From assembly GCA_965262595.1 (NCBI GenBank), contig OZ253548.1, positions 248,001-312,000 of the forward strand: 64,000 nt of DNA. Reading direction: 5' to 3'. Origin of the DNA: CATQHB01 sp965262595. Lineage in GTDB: Bacteria; Chloroflexota; Dehalococcoidia; Lucifugimonadales; UBA3495. Under the pieces are notes generated by a model. It saw nothing but the letters and a program-made list of their open reading frames with translations, did not search any database and was not told where the DNA came from. This document shows positions 8,693-16,467 of the stretch, one piece after another (the stretch's first letter is position 1; each line of letters starts with the position of its first letter). The translations under genes and the position numbers were made by a program.

Positions 8693-9727
8693 ATGGCCCC
8701 AGAGAAAGGCATCATACAGACGGTTCTGGGAAACGGGTCAGAAGGTTGGGATGGGGACGGCGGGCCCGCGTTGGACTCCGCCTTTCAAAGCCCTTACGCC
8801 TGCGAATTTGATCCCCAGGGGAACATGATTGTTTGTATGGGACGGCACCATAGAATCCGCCGCGTGGATGCCCAAACGGGCATCGTATCCTTGGTGGCCG
8901 GGACCGGAGAAGAGGGATATGCTGGTGATGGCGGCCCCGCTCTGAGCGCCAAAATCAACCAACCCTATGGACTGGCGATTGACACCAACGGTGATATGTA
9001 CTTCTCTCAGCGATTTGACCCGGCGGTCAGGAAGGTAGACGGTCGCACCGGCGTCATATCCACCGTCGCCGGCACTGGAGAATTCGGCTACGGCGGCGAT
9101 GGCGGCCCGGGCAACCAGGCGATGCTTCGAGAACCCAACGATTTGTACCTGGACGGGCGGGTCGGGTTGCTGATCGCAGATATCCAGGACCAGCGCATCC
9201 GTCGGGTGGACCTGGCAAGCGGGATTATAACAACCTTTGCCGGAACCGGAGAGAAGTCCCGCTCCGGAGACGGAAAACCGGCTGCCGAAGCATCCCTTAT
9301 GGGACCCAGGGCGATTTGCATGGACCGATTGGGAAACGTCTATGTCGCCGAGAGGGAAGGAAATGGCGTCCGCAAAATCTCCACTGACGGGACGCTGACC
9401 ACTATCGCCGGGGCCGACTCGGTGTTCGGCTACACCGGCGACGGCGGCCCTGCCCTGGCTGCAACTTGGGGAGCGCCCAAGGCCATTCGCTGTGACCGCA
9501 ACGACAACATCATTGTGGTTGACACCGAAAATTGCGCGGTCCGGCGAATTGACGCCCTCACCGGTATCGTTACCACCATTGCTGGGGGACGCCAGGGCGG
9601 CGCCGGCGACGGAGGTCCCGCCGTCGCGGCAGGGTTGGACCGTTCTCACGGCTGCGGCATTAACGCGGAAGGCGACCTCTTTATCGCCGACACCCACAAT
9701 CATCGCGTCCGCGTGGTTGGACTTTAG
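8693..9727 (+). CDS. NHL-repeat beta-propeller protein
   Basis: 344 residues from the ATG at 8693, which has an AGGAGG site; an in-frame upstream ATG lies inside the MITE and is rejected. The protein is built from about six repeats of roughly 55 residues. Each ends in a G(T/A)G...GDGGPA turn (for example GYAGDGGPA, GYGGDGGPG, GYTGDGGPA), followed by a hydrophobic strand with D-x-x-G-N and then R(I/V)RRVD. This is the NHL propeller seen in many secreted or cytosolic binding proteins. No signal peptide or membrane segment is visible. Partner or ligand is unknown, and no enzymatic motif is seen. Confidence 0.85.
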   Translation: MAPEKGIIQTVLGNGSEGWDGDGGPALDSAFQSPYACEFDPQGNMIVCMGRHHRIRRVDAQTGIVSLVAGTGEEGYAGDGGPALSAKINQPYGLAIDTNGDMYFSQRFDPAVRKVDGRTGVISTVAGTGEFGYGGDGGPGNQAMLREPNDLYLDGRVGLLIADIQDQRIRRVDLASGIITTFAGTGEKSRSGDGKPAAEASLMGPRAICMDRLGNVYVAEREGNGVRKISTDGTLTTIAGADSVFGYTGDGGPALAATWGAPKAIRCDRNDNIIVVDTENCAVRRIDALTGIVTTIAGGRQGGAGDGGPAVAAGLDRSHGCGINAEGDLFIADTHNHRVRVVGL

Positions 9728-9739
9728 CTTCCCCTCTTT

Positions 9740-9781
9740 ACCATGGTAGGTACTTGCCTCACCATGGTAGGTACTTGCCTC
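9740..9781. repeat. Tandem duplication of a 21-bp unit
   Basis: The unit ACCATGGTAGGTACTTGCCTC occurs twice without gap, right after the NHL gene. Each unit contains the palindrome ACCATGGT. No regulatory role is evident. Confidence 0.9.
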
Positions 9782-9870
9782 CTTCACGAAAATTGTCTGG
9801 TAGGCAAGCAAGAAGAGACGGAACCGGGACTTGCTAAAAGGCAGCGTATCGGATATGGGGTTTTGGCAAG

Positions 9871-9893
9871 AAAAAACCGCCCGTCGGGGCGGT
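9871..9893 (-). terminator. Rho-independent terminator of tRNA-Arg
   Basis: On the minus strand a 7-bp stem (ACCGCCC/GGGCGGT) with a 4-nt loop is followed directly by a run of six T. It lies about 47 bp downstream of the tRNA 3' end. Confidence 0.9.
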
Positions 9894-9939
9894 ATTGCGG
9901 CCCAAGTTCGGGCCGATTCGTAGCTACATTGCAAGAATG

Positions 9940-10015
9940 TGGCGTCCCAGGCAGGATTCGAACCCGCGACCCGCTGCTTAGAAGGCAGCCGCTCTATCCA
10001 CTGAGCTACTGGGAC
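9940..10015 (-). tRNA. tRNA-Arg (anticodon TCT)
   Basis: 76 nt on the minus strand. The acceptor arms GTCCCAG/CTGGGAC pair over 7 bp, the discriminator base is G, and the 3' CCA is encoded. The anticodon loop CTTCTAA sits between GCTGC and GCAGC, giving anticodon TCT, which reads AGA/AGG. The T loop GTTCGAATC is canonical. It has its own promoter upstream and terminator downstream, so it is a single-gene transcript. Confidence 0.95.
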
Positions 10016-10070
10016 TTGTATCGACCGTTGACCGCAGCTCTTACGAGTCTGGCAGGTTAGAGATAAACTA

Positions 10071-10099
10071 ATTTTACGTAGCTCGTAATTGGGTGTCAA
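10071..10099 (-). promoter_or_regulatory. Sigma-70-type promoter for tRNA-Arg
   Basis: On the minus strand TTGACA (10099-10094) is separated by 17 bp from TAAAAT (10076-10071), a near-perfect vegetative promoter. It lies about 55 bp ahead of the tRNA 5' end. Confidence 0.8.
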
Positions 10100-10193
10100 G
10101 GAAGCGGGAATAGGTTAAAATGGTCCCGTTTAGGAGTTATGGTCGGGATTCCGGCGTTGCCTTTGTCTTTTGGGAATGACCTGACTTCTTCTC

Positions 10194-10229
10194 GACTACT
10201 ATTCGTTAGTCCACTACTATTCGTTAGTC
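10194..10229. repeat. Tandem duplication of an 18-bp unit
   Basis: Two adjacent copies of (G/C)ACTACTATTCGTTAGTC differ at the first base only. They lie 23 bp before the start of the B12-binding gene and just upstream of its ribosome site, so they could affect its leader. Confidence 0.9.
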
Positions 10230-10251
10230 ATTTGCTAGGGGAAGATTCTTA

Positions 10252-10671
10252 ATGGTTCAAGATGGCCGACCAATAAGGGTACTGGTTGCCAAACCGGGTT
10301 TGGACGGCCACGACCGTGGAGCAAAAGTCATCGCCCGGGCGTTGCGGGATGCTGGAATGGAGGTAATTTATACCGGAATACGCCAGAGTCCGCAGATGAT
10401 TGTCCAGGCCGCCTCTCAGGAGGATGTCGCCGTACTGGGCCTGAGCATTCTTTCCGGAGCGCACATGGAGATACTTGCCGATATTATGGGTTTGCTGCGG
10501 GAGCAGGGCATGGACGATGTTATGGTAGTCCTTGGTGGGATTATCCCGGAGCAGGACCGGCAGCCATTGGCCGATATGGGAGTAACTGCCGTATTTGGTC
10601 CCGGAGCCTCGACGTACGATATTGTGGAGTTTATCCGCAGCGGTGTTCACGGGGCGGCGGCGGGCCATTAG
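10252..10671 (+). CDS. mcmA2: Cobalamin (B12)-binding subunit of methylmalonyl-CoA mutase or a related acyl-CoA mutase
   Basis: 139 residues, a free-standing B12-binding domain. The base-off/His-on signature is complete: DGHDRG with the cobalt-ligating His at residue 20, the S-x-L of LSILSGAH, and the GG of VVLGGIIP. The protein is too short to hold the catalytic barrel and must pair with a large subunit. A candidate is the mutase large subunit encoded 13 kb away at 23.75-25.42 kb, which lacks this domain. AGGGGA precedes the ATG. No adjacent mutase gene or MeaB-like GTPase is present, so the pairing is inferred. Confidence 0.9.
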   Translation: MVQDGRPIRVLVAKPGLDGHDRGAKVIARALRDAGMEVIYTGIRQSPQMIVQAASQEDVAVLGLSILSGAHMEILADIMGLLREQGMDDVMVVLGGIIPEQDRQPLADMGVTAVFGPGASTYDIVEFIRSGVHGAAAGH

Positions 10672-10928
10672 CATTGCCAATTCCGGCGGGTCCCGGACTT
10701 CCCGGATTCTCGCCCGCTATTTCGTTACCCGAGTATTGCTCCAAACCCGTCTTCAACGCTATTGCTTTGTTTTCCCGTCATCCGCTACAATCCCCTGAAG
10801 TCCGTTGCCGAATCCAAGTTTTCGTTACCGAATTCGATTGACCTCCTTAATGGCCTCCTTGACGTAATCCACCTAAAACTTGGATAACTAACCCTGAATA
10901 AGTCGGTTAACACTACCTTATTATTTAC
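10672..10928. other. Intergenic DNA with no recognisable feature
   Basis: No plausible coding frame, terminator hairpin or repeat is seen. A short string near 10889-10905 (ACCCTGAATAAGTCGG) faintly resembles a MITE end but has no partner. Confidence 0.5.
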
Positions 10929-10957
10929 TTGACATTTTGTAGGGGGAGGACTAAATT
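10929..10957 (+). promoter_or_regulatory. Promoter of the DUF177-rpmF-fabD-nusB-acpP operon
   Basis: TTGACA, a 17-bp spacer, then TAAATT. It lies about 40 bp before the first start codon of the operon. The spacer contains GGGGGAGGA. Confidence 0.65.
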
Positions 10958-10995
10958 GCCCCCCAAAGGCTTGTTCCTGATTTCAGTGCAATTTC

Positions 10996-11565
10996 ATGCA
11001 ATATAATGTAGCGCAACTACTTAAGGAACCAACCGGCTCTACTCGCAGCCACGGACTAAGTCGGGAATCGACGAGCCAAAGTGGCATCGTGGTTGCGGAT
11101 TTGGCTGGAGTTGAAGTTGAGGGCATGGTCCAGTTATTGCGTACCCATCAAGGGATATTGGTGCGGGGTAGCGTGGATGCCTGGATCTCAATGACCTGTA
11201 GCCGATGCCTGGTTGAGATTGTAGATTCATGCCGGTTAGAGTTGGAGGAAGAGTTCTTCCCAGTGGTGGACGTCAGGACCGGCCAGAGGATAGATCTCCC
11301 ATCGGTCGCTGAAGGAACAACGGGTGACCCTTCGGCTACTGACGGAACGATTATAGATAGTAACCATGTCCTTGATTTAACTGAAGTTGTGCGCCAATAC
11401 GTGATTGCCGCGCAGCCGATAAAGCCCTTGTGTCGGACTGACTGCTGTGGGTTATGCCCAGAGTGCGGGGCTAACCTGAATAGTGAAGAATGTATCTGCG
11501 GCGAGGAACCGCGGGATCCCCGGTGGGATGCTTTGGCGGCCTTGCTGCACGAATCCAAGATTTAG
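10996..11565 (+). CDS. yceD: YceD/DUF177-family protein
   Basis: 189 residues. Members of this family sit upstream of rpmF in most bacteria and are linked to rRNA/ribosome accumulation in some. Here an N-terminal beta-rich half has VRGSVDAWISMTCSRCLVEI, and the C-terminal half has four to six cysteines in CRTDCCGLCPECG, a probable zinc site. The conserved C-terminal DPRWDAL is present. A negatively charged insert near residues 95-120 is longer than usual. The gene is first in a tight operon, 14 bp before rpmF. Confidence 0.88.
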   Translation: MQYNVAQLLKEPTGSTRSHGLSRESTSQSGIVVADLAGVEVEGMVQLLRTHQGILVRGSVDAWISMTCSRCLVEIVDSCRLELEEEFFPVVDVRTGQRIDLPSVAEGTTGDPSATDGTIIDSNHVLDLTEVVRQYVIAAQPIKPLCRTDCCGLCPECGANLNSEECICGEEPRDPRWDALAALLHESKI

Positions 11566-11579
11566 GAAGGAAAGTTACT

Positions 11580-11762
11580 ATGGGCGCAGTGCCTAACAAG
11601 AAGGTTACCCGGGCCAGGAGAGGGCGGAGGCAGACTTCGTACAAGTTGAAGCCGCTAAACCCATCCTTTTGTCAGCGGTGCCGTACCGCCAAGTTCCCCC
11701 ATACCGCCTGTCCGCAGTGCGGCTATTATCGGGGACGCCAAGTAGTTGGAGTTGGGGCCTAG
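11580..11762 (+). CDS. rpmF: 50S ribosomal protein L32
   Basis: 60 residues beginning MGAVPNKKVTRARRGRRQ, the standard L32 opening. AAGGAAAG precedes the ATG, and the longer frame upstream is not used. Two CxxC pairs (CQRC and CPQC) mark the zinc-binding type of L32. Located between yceD and fabD as in many bacteria. Confidence 0.97.
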   Translation: MGAVPNKKVTRARRGRRQTSYKLKPLNPSFCQRCRTAKFPHTACPQCGYYRGRQVVGVGA

Positions 11763-11849
11763 TCTGATTCTCTTACTCCGGGCGTAGGTGTTCTATCACC
11801 TTAAAATGCCGATACCTTTTCTAAGGGCGCAGGCAAATTGAGGTTGGAC

Positions 11850-12806
11850 ATGGAGGTAGTTACGATTACTGAAGACACCAAAGGCTATTCGTATGTGTTT
11901 CCGGGGCAGGGGTCGCAGAGTGTGGGGATGGGTCTGGAACTTTTTCATACGTCCCGGGCGGCACGGGAAGTCTTTGAAGAAGCCGATGACAGCTTGGGGT
12001 TTCGCCTGTCCCGTATCATCTTCGAGGGGCCATCTCGGGAACTCCAGGACACCATGAACTCGCAGCCGGCCATTATGGTGGTCAGCATTGCTTGCTGGAA
12101 GGCCTGGAATGAAATTCTGGGTTCCCAGTCTCCTCGGCCGGTGTCGGTTGCCGGTCATAGCTTGGGTGAATATACTTCCCTGGTAGTTGCCGGCGCGGTT
12201 AGTTTCCGGGACGGTGTCCGGCTGGTGCGGGAACGTGGCCGCCTGATGCACGAAGCGTCCGAGGCTCGACCGGGTGGCATGGCGGCGATAATTGGCTTGG
12301 ATGAGTTCGCCTTGGAGCATATCTGCGCCGAGACCGGCGTGGAACTGGCTAACGTAAACAGCGACGACCAGATAGTAATTAGCGGGGAAAAGATTGCCGT
12401 AGCCCGATCAATGGACTTAGCCACGGCAAGAGGCGCCAAGAAGACCGTTCCCCTGCAAGTAAGCGGCGCTTTCCATTCTTCCCTGATGGCCCAGGCTCAG
12501 GAAGGGCTAGCCGAAGCATTGGCCGAAGTGAAATTGCGAGACCCGGAAGTGCCGATTGTTTGTAATTCTATTGCCGCTTCGGTAACCACGGCGGCTCAAG
12601 TAAGGAAAGAGTTAATCACCGGTCTCTGTCATTGTGTTCAGTGGAAGAAATCGGTTCATTACATGGTTGAGGCCGGCGCTTCCCATTTTGTGGAGTTTGG
12701 TCCGGCCCGAGTGCTGTCCAGCCTTATCAAGCGGATTGACCGGGACGTAGAGTCGTTTACTTTGTCGGACCCGGGGTCAATTCGGAAACTTACCCAGAGT
12801 ATCTAA
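11850..12806 (+). CDS. fabD: Malonyl-CoA:ACP transacylase
   Basis: About 318 residues. It transfers malonyl from CoA to ACP for fatty-acid elongation in the cytosol. The nucleophile is the Ser of GHSLGEY (about S104), the Gln-rich N-terminal loop FPGQGSQ is intact, and the His of SGAFHSSLM completes the dyad. GAGG at 11840 favours ATG 11850 over an in-frame TTG at 11838. The usual plsX, fabH and fabG genes are absent from this cluster, where fabD lies between rpmF and nusB. Confidence 0.95.
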   Translation: MEVVTITEDTKGYSYVFPGQGSQSVGMGLELFHTSRAAREVFEEADDSLGFRLSRIIFEGPSRELQDTMNSQPAIMVVSIACWKAWNEILGSQSPRPVSVAGHSLGEYTSLVVAGAVSFRDGVRLVRERGRLMHEASEARPGGMAAIIGLDEFALEHICAETGVELANVNSDDQIVISGEKIAVARSMDLATARGAKKTVPLQVSGAFHSSLMAQAQEGLAEALAEVKLRDPEVPIVCNSIAASVTTAAQVRKELITGLCHCVQWKKSVHYMVEAGASHFVEFGPARVLSSLIKRIDRDVESFTLSDPGSIRKLTQSI

Positions 12807-12867
12807 CCCTGAATCTAAGCTACAGTTCCGGGATTCACTATATTTAGCGCCCTGCCGACTTAAAATT

Positions 12868-13344
12868 ATGCCCAAGGTTTTGACTAACGATCCCAGACGG
12901 ATGGCGCGGATGATGGCCCTTCAAGCCGGATTCGCCGGTGATATTCGGGGTGGCTCCGCGGAGTCTTCTCTGGAGTGGCTGGCTGAAGAAAATCCCCTGC
13001 ATCCCAAGAACGCAGCCAGCGTGATGGCTTTTTCTCAAACCCTGTTGCGGGGTGTACAGGAAAGGCACTCGGACCTGGATGAGTTGATCCACCGCTATGC
13101 CCCGGCCTGGCCGGTTAATCTGCTGTCGCCGGTTGACCGGAACATTCTGCGCATAGCTCTTTTTGAACTGCTCTTTTATTCCGACACCCCTGATAAGACC
13201 GCGGTAAACGAAGCCGTCGAACTGGCCAAAGCCTTTGGCAGCGAGAGCTCGGCGCGATTTGTGAATGGGGTGCTTGGGTCGGTGATGGCCGACATGTCCA
13301 ACAGTGAACTTAATCCGGATAAACCCCTGTTTGAAGGGAGATGA
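12868..13344 (+). CDS. nusB: Transcription antitermination factor NusB
   Basis: 158 residues, all-helical. The conserved C-terminal region reads SPVDRNILRIALFELLF, then TAVNEAVELAKAFGSESSARFVNGVLG, the NusB signature. It binds boxA RNA with NusE/S10 during rRNA transcription. The N-terminus (PRRMARMMALQAGFA) matches the family's first RNA-binding helix in form. It is 61 bp after fabD and 4 bp before acpP. Confidence 0.93.
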   Translation: MPKVLTNDPRRMARMMALQAGFAGDIRGGSAESSLEWLAEENPLHPKNAASVMAFSQTLLRGVQERHSDLDELIHRYAPAWPVNLLSPVDRNILRIALFELLFYSDTPDKTAVNEAVELAKAFGSESSARFVNGVLGSVMADMSNSELNPDKPLFEGR

Positions 13345-13348
13345 CCTT

Positions 13349-13609
13349 TTGGCCACCGTTAATGAACGTGTAAAGTCCATCGTAGTAGATAAGCTGGGAG
13401 TTGAGGAAAGCGACGTGGAGGAAAGCTCTTCGTTCGTCGATAATCTGAATGCCGACTCCCTGGATTTGGTAGAGCTGATAATGGCCTTTGAGGAGGAGTT
13501 TTCCACCGACGATAATCAGGTGGAGATTTCCGACGATGACGCCTCTAATATCCGAACGGTCGGAGATGCCATAAGCTACCTGAAAGAGCATGGCGTTGCC
13601 GACGAGTAA
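13349..13609 (+). CDS. acpP: Acyl carrier protein
   Basis: 86 residues from a TTG start 4 bp after the nusB stop, with GAAGGGAG at the right distance; an in-frame ATG farther upstream would sit inside nusB. The phosphopantetheine attachment Ser lies in ADSLDLVEL (about S37). It is strongly acidic, as expected. It carries acyl chains for fatty-acid synthesis and is co-transcribed with fabD. A few residues in the centre (DDDASNIRTVGD) match the family helix III/IV region. Confidence 0.95.
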   Translation: MATVNERVKSIVVDKLGVEESDVEESSSFVDNLNADSLDLVELIMAFEEEFSTDDNQVEISDDDASNIRTVGDAISYLKEHGVADE

Positions 13610-13938
13610 CCGCCCCATCCCCTGGATTTCTCTATTCCCGGTAGCGGCAGAATTACGGTATGGCTGTTCGGCCAGGCAGTCGGGTTGTTCGGCTTGCCTT
13701 GGTTTTGCTCCGGGTTATTAATAGAGGAGAGCGGTTGGGTGGCCGGAACCGCGCCGTTTCGAGCCCGAGAACTGGCAGCGGGTTGGCCTAGGCGGTTTGC
13801 GGCGGTAATGGTAAACTTTGGCGGGTTGGGTAATGCCGGTAACCGTCGCCGAGCTCTCGGGACTTTCCGGATTCAACCCCGGTGAGTTGCCCCGGTTCTC
13901 TGCCCTTGCTTCGTTGGTGAAAGCGCCGTAACAGCCGA
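13610..13938. other. Intergenic DNA with no recognisable feature
   Basis: 329 bp between acpP and the glycosylase gene. Short open frames have no ribosome site and no family resemblance. No T-tailed hairpin is seen after acpP. Confidence 0.5.
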
Positions 13939-14589
13939 ATGAGCATGGGGGATATGATGAATAGCTTGGAAGAAATCTCTCATCTGGTCTCCCGATGTAC
14001 CGACTGTGGACTGCACCGGGGTCGTAAAATAGCGGTTCCCGGTGAGGGCGCCGCTGATGCCGAGTTGATGTTTATCGGTGAAGGGCCGGGCGCTCAGGAA
14101 GACTTGCAGGGGCGCCCGTTTGTCGGACCGGCCGGCCGCTTTCTGGATGAGCTGTTGGCTTCTATTGACTTGCGCCGGGAACAGGTTTTTATTGCCAACA
14201 TGGTCAAGTGCCGCCCGCCTCAAAATCGGGACCCCCTTCCTGACGAAGTGAGCGCCTGCGGCAAGTATCTGGATCGCCAGATAGAGTTAATTGACCCGAA
14301 GCTCATCGTAACCCTGGGGCGGTTCTCCCTGGTGCGCTTCTTCCCCGGGGAAAGCATCGGCCGGGCTCGAGGTCGGGTCAGAGAGAAAGACGGGCGAAAT
14401 ATTTACCCGATAATGCACCCGGCGGCGGCCCTCTATCGGCCGGAAAGCCGGGGATTCATTATAGATGACTTTAAACGGATTCCCGGTATCCTGGAGGAGG
14501 TCCGCCGGACGCCGGCTCCCTTGCCGAAGGCGGATCCGGAGAAGGCTATAGAGAAGTCTCCGCCTCCGCAACAACTTACCTTATTGTAA
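13939..14589 (+). CDS. Family-4 (iron-sulfur) uracil-DNA glycosylase
   Basis: 216 residues. It removes uracil from DNA. The four cluster cysteines are present with family spacing: C20 and C23 (CTDC), C91 and C107. The catalytic/binding segments GEGPGAQED near residue 47 and MHPAAALY near residue 160 are intact, as is NMVKCRPPQNR. The ATG at 13939 lacks a strong ribosome site, and ATG 13957 preceded by GGGGG is an alternative start. The C-terminal 30 residues are Pro-rich and probably disordered. Confidence 0.92.
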   Translation: MSMGDMMNSLEEISHLVSRCTDCGLHRGRKIAVPGEGAADAELMFIGEGPGAQEDLQGRPFVGPAGRFLDELLASIDLRREQVFIANMVKCRPPQNRDPLPDEVSACGKYLDRQIELIDPKLIVTLGRFSLVRFFPGESIGRARGRVREKDGRNIYPIMHPAAALYRPESRGFIIDDFKRIPGILEEVRRTPAPLPKADPEKAIEKSPPPQQLTLL

Positions 14590-14634
14590 ATTGTAAAAAC
14601 TGTAATAGTTATTTTTGTAGGAATTGACTGAAAT

Positions 14635-16293
14635 TTGAACCATAGCTTACGTGTTATACCCCTTGGCGGCCTGGGCGAAATCGGCAAAAATATGATGGCC
14701 CTGGAATGCGGCGACGACATAATAGTCGTTGACTGCGGTGTTCAGTTCCCCTCCGAGGATATGCTGGGAGTTGACCTGATTATCCCGGATGTTTCCTACC
14801 TGGTGGAGCGGGCTGACCGGGTTCGGGGTATCCTGATTACCCACGGCCACGAAGACCACATCGGCGCCTTGCCGTTTGTTCTTCCTCGATTGAACGTGCC
14901 GGTATATGCTCCCCGCTTGGCCCACGGCCTGATTAAGGTTAAGCTGCAGGAACGCCGGGGCACCCGCGAAGCCGTAGTTGAGCCGATAGACCCGAATGTG
15001 TCCTATAAGTTTGGCAGCAATTTTGATGTGCGCTGGTTTCGGGTTTGCCATAGCATCCCCGACGCCATGGGTATTGCCATCAGCACCCCCTTGGGTACCG
15101 TTATCCATACCGGTGACTTCAAAATAGACCATACTCCGGTGGACGGGAATACCATCGACCTCGCTACCTTGTCTCAGCACGGCGTCGAAGGCGTATTGCT
15201 CCTGTGTTCCGACTCCACCTATGCTGAAATTCCTGGCTATACTACTTCGGAACAGGTTATGGGCGATGCCCTGGACCGGGCCATCGGCGAAGCCCCCGGC
15301 CGGGTGATGGTAGCTACTTTTGCCTCCCTGATATCCCGCATCCAGCAGGTGATTAATGCTGCCGCCCACTACAACCGTAAGGTAAGTATTGTGGGTCGGA
15401 GCATGGCGGATAACGTGACTATGGCCACCGCGATGGGCTATTTGACCTTGCCTGCGGGCATACTTCTAACCCTGAACGAAATTCGAGGCTACCCTCCGGA
15501 GCAAGTGGTCTTGCTAACCACCGGCAGCCAGGGAGAGCCAACTTCCGCCCTGGTGCGCATTGCCAATCAGGACCACCGCGATGTGTCCGTAATGGAGGGT
15601 GACACGGTAGTAATTTCGGCTACCCCGATTCCGGGCAATGAACTGCTGGTCAGTCGGACCATTGATAACCTGCTGCGCCAGGGCGCCAAAGTTCTTTACG
15701 ATCCAGTTGCCATGGTTCACGTCCACGGCCACGCCAGCCAGGAAGAGCTGAAGATGATGCTCACTCTGACTCAGCCGCGCTACTTTGTTCCGGTGCATGG
15801 CGAGTACCGTCACTTGATGGCCCACGCTCGCCTGGCCTGGGATATGGGAGTGGCCGAGTCCGGCATTTTTGTGCTGGAAGACGGCGATGTGTTGGAGCTA
15901 ACCGAAGCGGGGGGGAAAGTGGTGGACTCCGTTCCCGCCGGCCCCATGTTCATTGATGGCTTGAGCACTCGCGATACCCAAAGCGAGGTGTTGCGCGAGC
16001 GGCGCGCTCTGGCCCGCGACGGAGTAGTTGTAGTGGTGGTGTCCGCCGACCGCAAGACCGGGCGGTCAGTCAACCCGGTTAAAGTGCTGTCCAGCGGCTT
16101 CATGGATACCTCGGAAACGGAAAAAATATACCAGGCGCTGTCCGATGCGGTGGGTGCGCTGCTGACCGACCGGCCCAAACTCGCTGAAGACCAGAACTTG
16201 ATGAAACGAGAGATCAGGGAAACCGTCCGCCGACTCTTGCAGACCGAAACTCGCCGCCGTCCCACAATAATTCCGGTGCTGTTGGAAGATTAG
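14635..16293 (+). CDS. rnj: Ribonuclease J
   Basis: 552 residues with a TTG start; the reading begins right at the family N-terminus (VIPLGGLGEIGKNM). This is an MBL-fold 5' exo-/endoribonuclease of mRNA decay and rRNA maturation. Zinc ligands H70, H72, D74 and H75 are in THGHEDHIG. The beta-CASP part has ATFASLISRIQQ, GRSM and PVHGEYRH, and a full C-terminal domain is present (EIRETVRRLL). The upstream 45 bp is A/T-rich. A possible hairpin after the stop (CCGAAGAGG...CCTCTCTTCGG) has no T run. Confidence 0.95.
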   Translation: MNHSLRVIPLGGLGEIGKNMMALECGDDIIVVDCGVQFPSEDMLGVDLIIPDVSYLVERADRVRGILITHGHEDHIGALPFVLPRLNVPVYAPRLAHGLIKVKLQERRGTREAVVEPIDPNVSYKFGSNFDVRWFRVCHSIPDAMGIAISTPLGTVIHTGDFKIDHTPVDGNTIDLATLSQHGVEGVLLLCSDSTYAEIPGYTTSEQVMGDALDRAIGEAPGRVMVATFASLISRIQQVINAAAHYNRKVSIVGRSMADNVTMATAMGYLTLPAGILLTLNEIRGYPPEQVVLLTTGSQGEPTSALVRIANQDHRDVSVMEGDTVVISATPIPGNELLVSRTIDNLLRQGAKVLYDPVAMVHVHGHASQEELKMMLTLTQPRYFVPVHGEYRHLMAHARLAWDMGVAESGIFVLEDGDVLELTEAGGKVVDSVPAGPMFIDGLSTRDTQSEVLRERRALARDGVVVVVVSADRKTGRSVNPVKVLSSGFMDTSETEKIYQALSDAVGALLTDRPKLAEDQNLMKREIRETVRRLLQTETRRRPTIIPVLLED

Positions 16294-16467
16294 CCAAGCT
16301 GATTTCCTAAAGTCCGAAGAGGCCGTCAATTCGGCCCGACCTCTCTTCGGGTCACCGGACGGCGTAGAAATGCCCAAATCCACTACTGCCCTTCCTTGGA
16401 GTTTTCATCCTCCCTCCTGTACGATGTTTATATCAGGATAATCCCTCGCTTTTGTATGGGGGTCATT

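Noticed and set aside
10889..10905. A fifth MITE end (ACCCTGAATAAGTCGG)
   Set aside because: Only about 16 bases resemble the terminal repeat and there is no core or second end.
13685..13885. A 66-codon frame between acpP and the uracil glycosylase gene
   Set aside because: No ribosome site, no motif and no family resemblance; treated as chance.
16313..16350. Hairpin after rnj as a terminator
   Set aside because: The stem has a two-base bulge and no T run follows, so termination cannot be supported.
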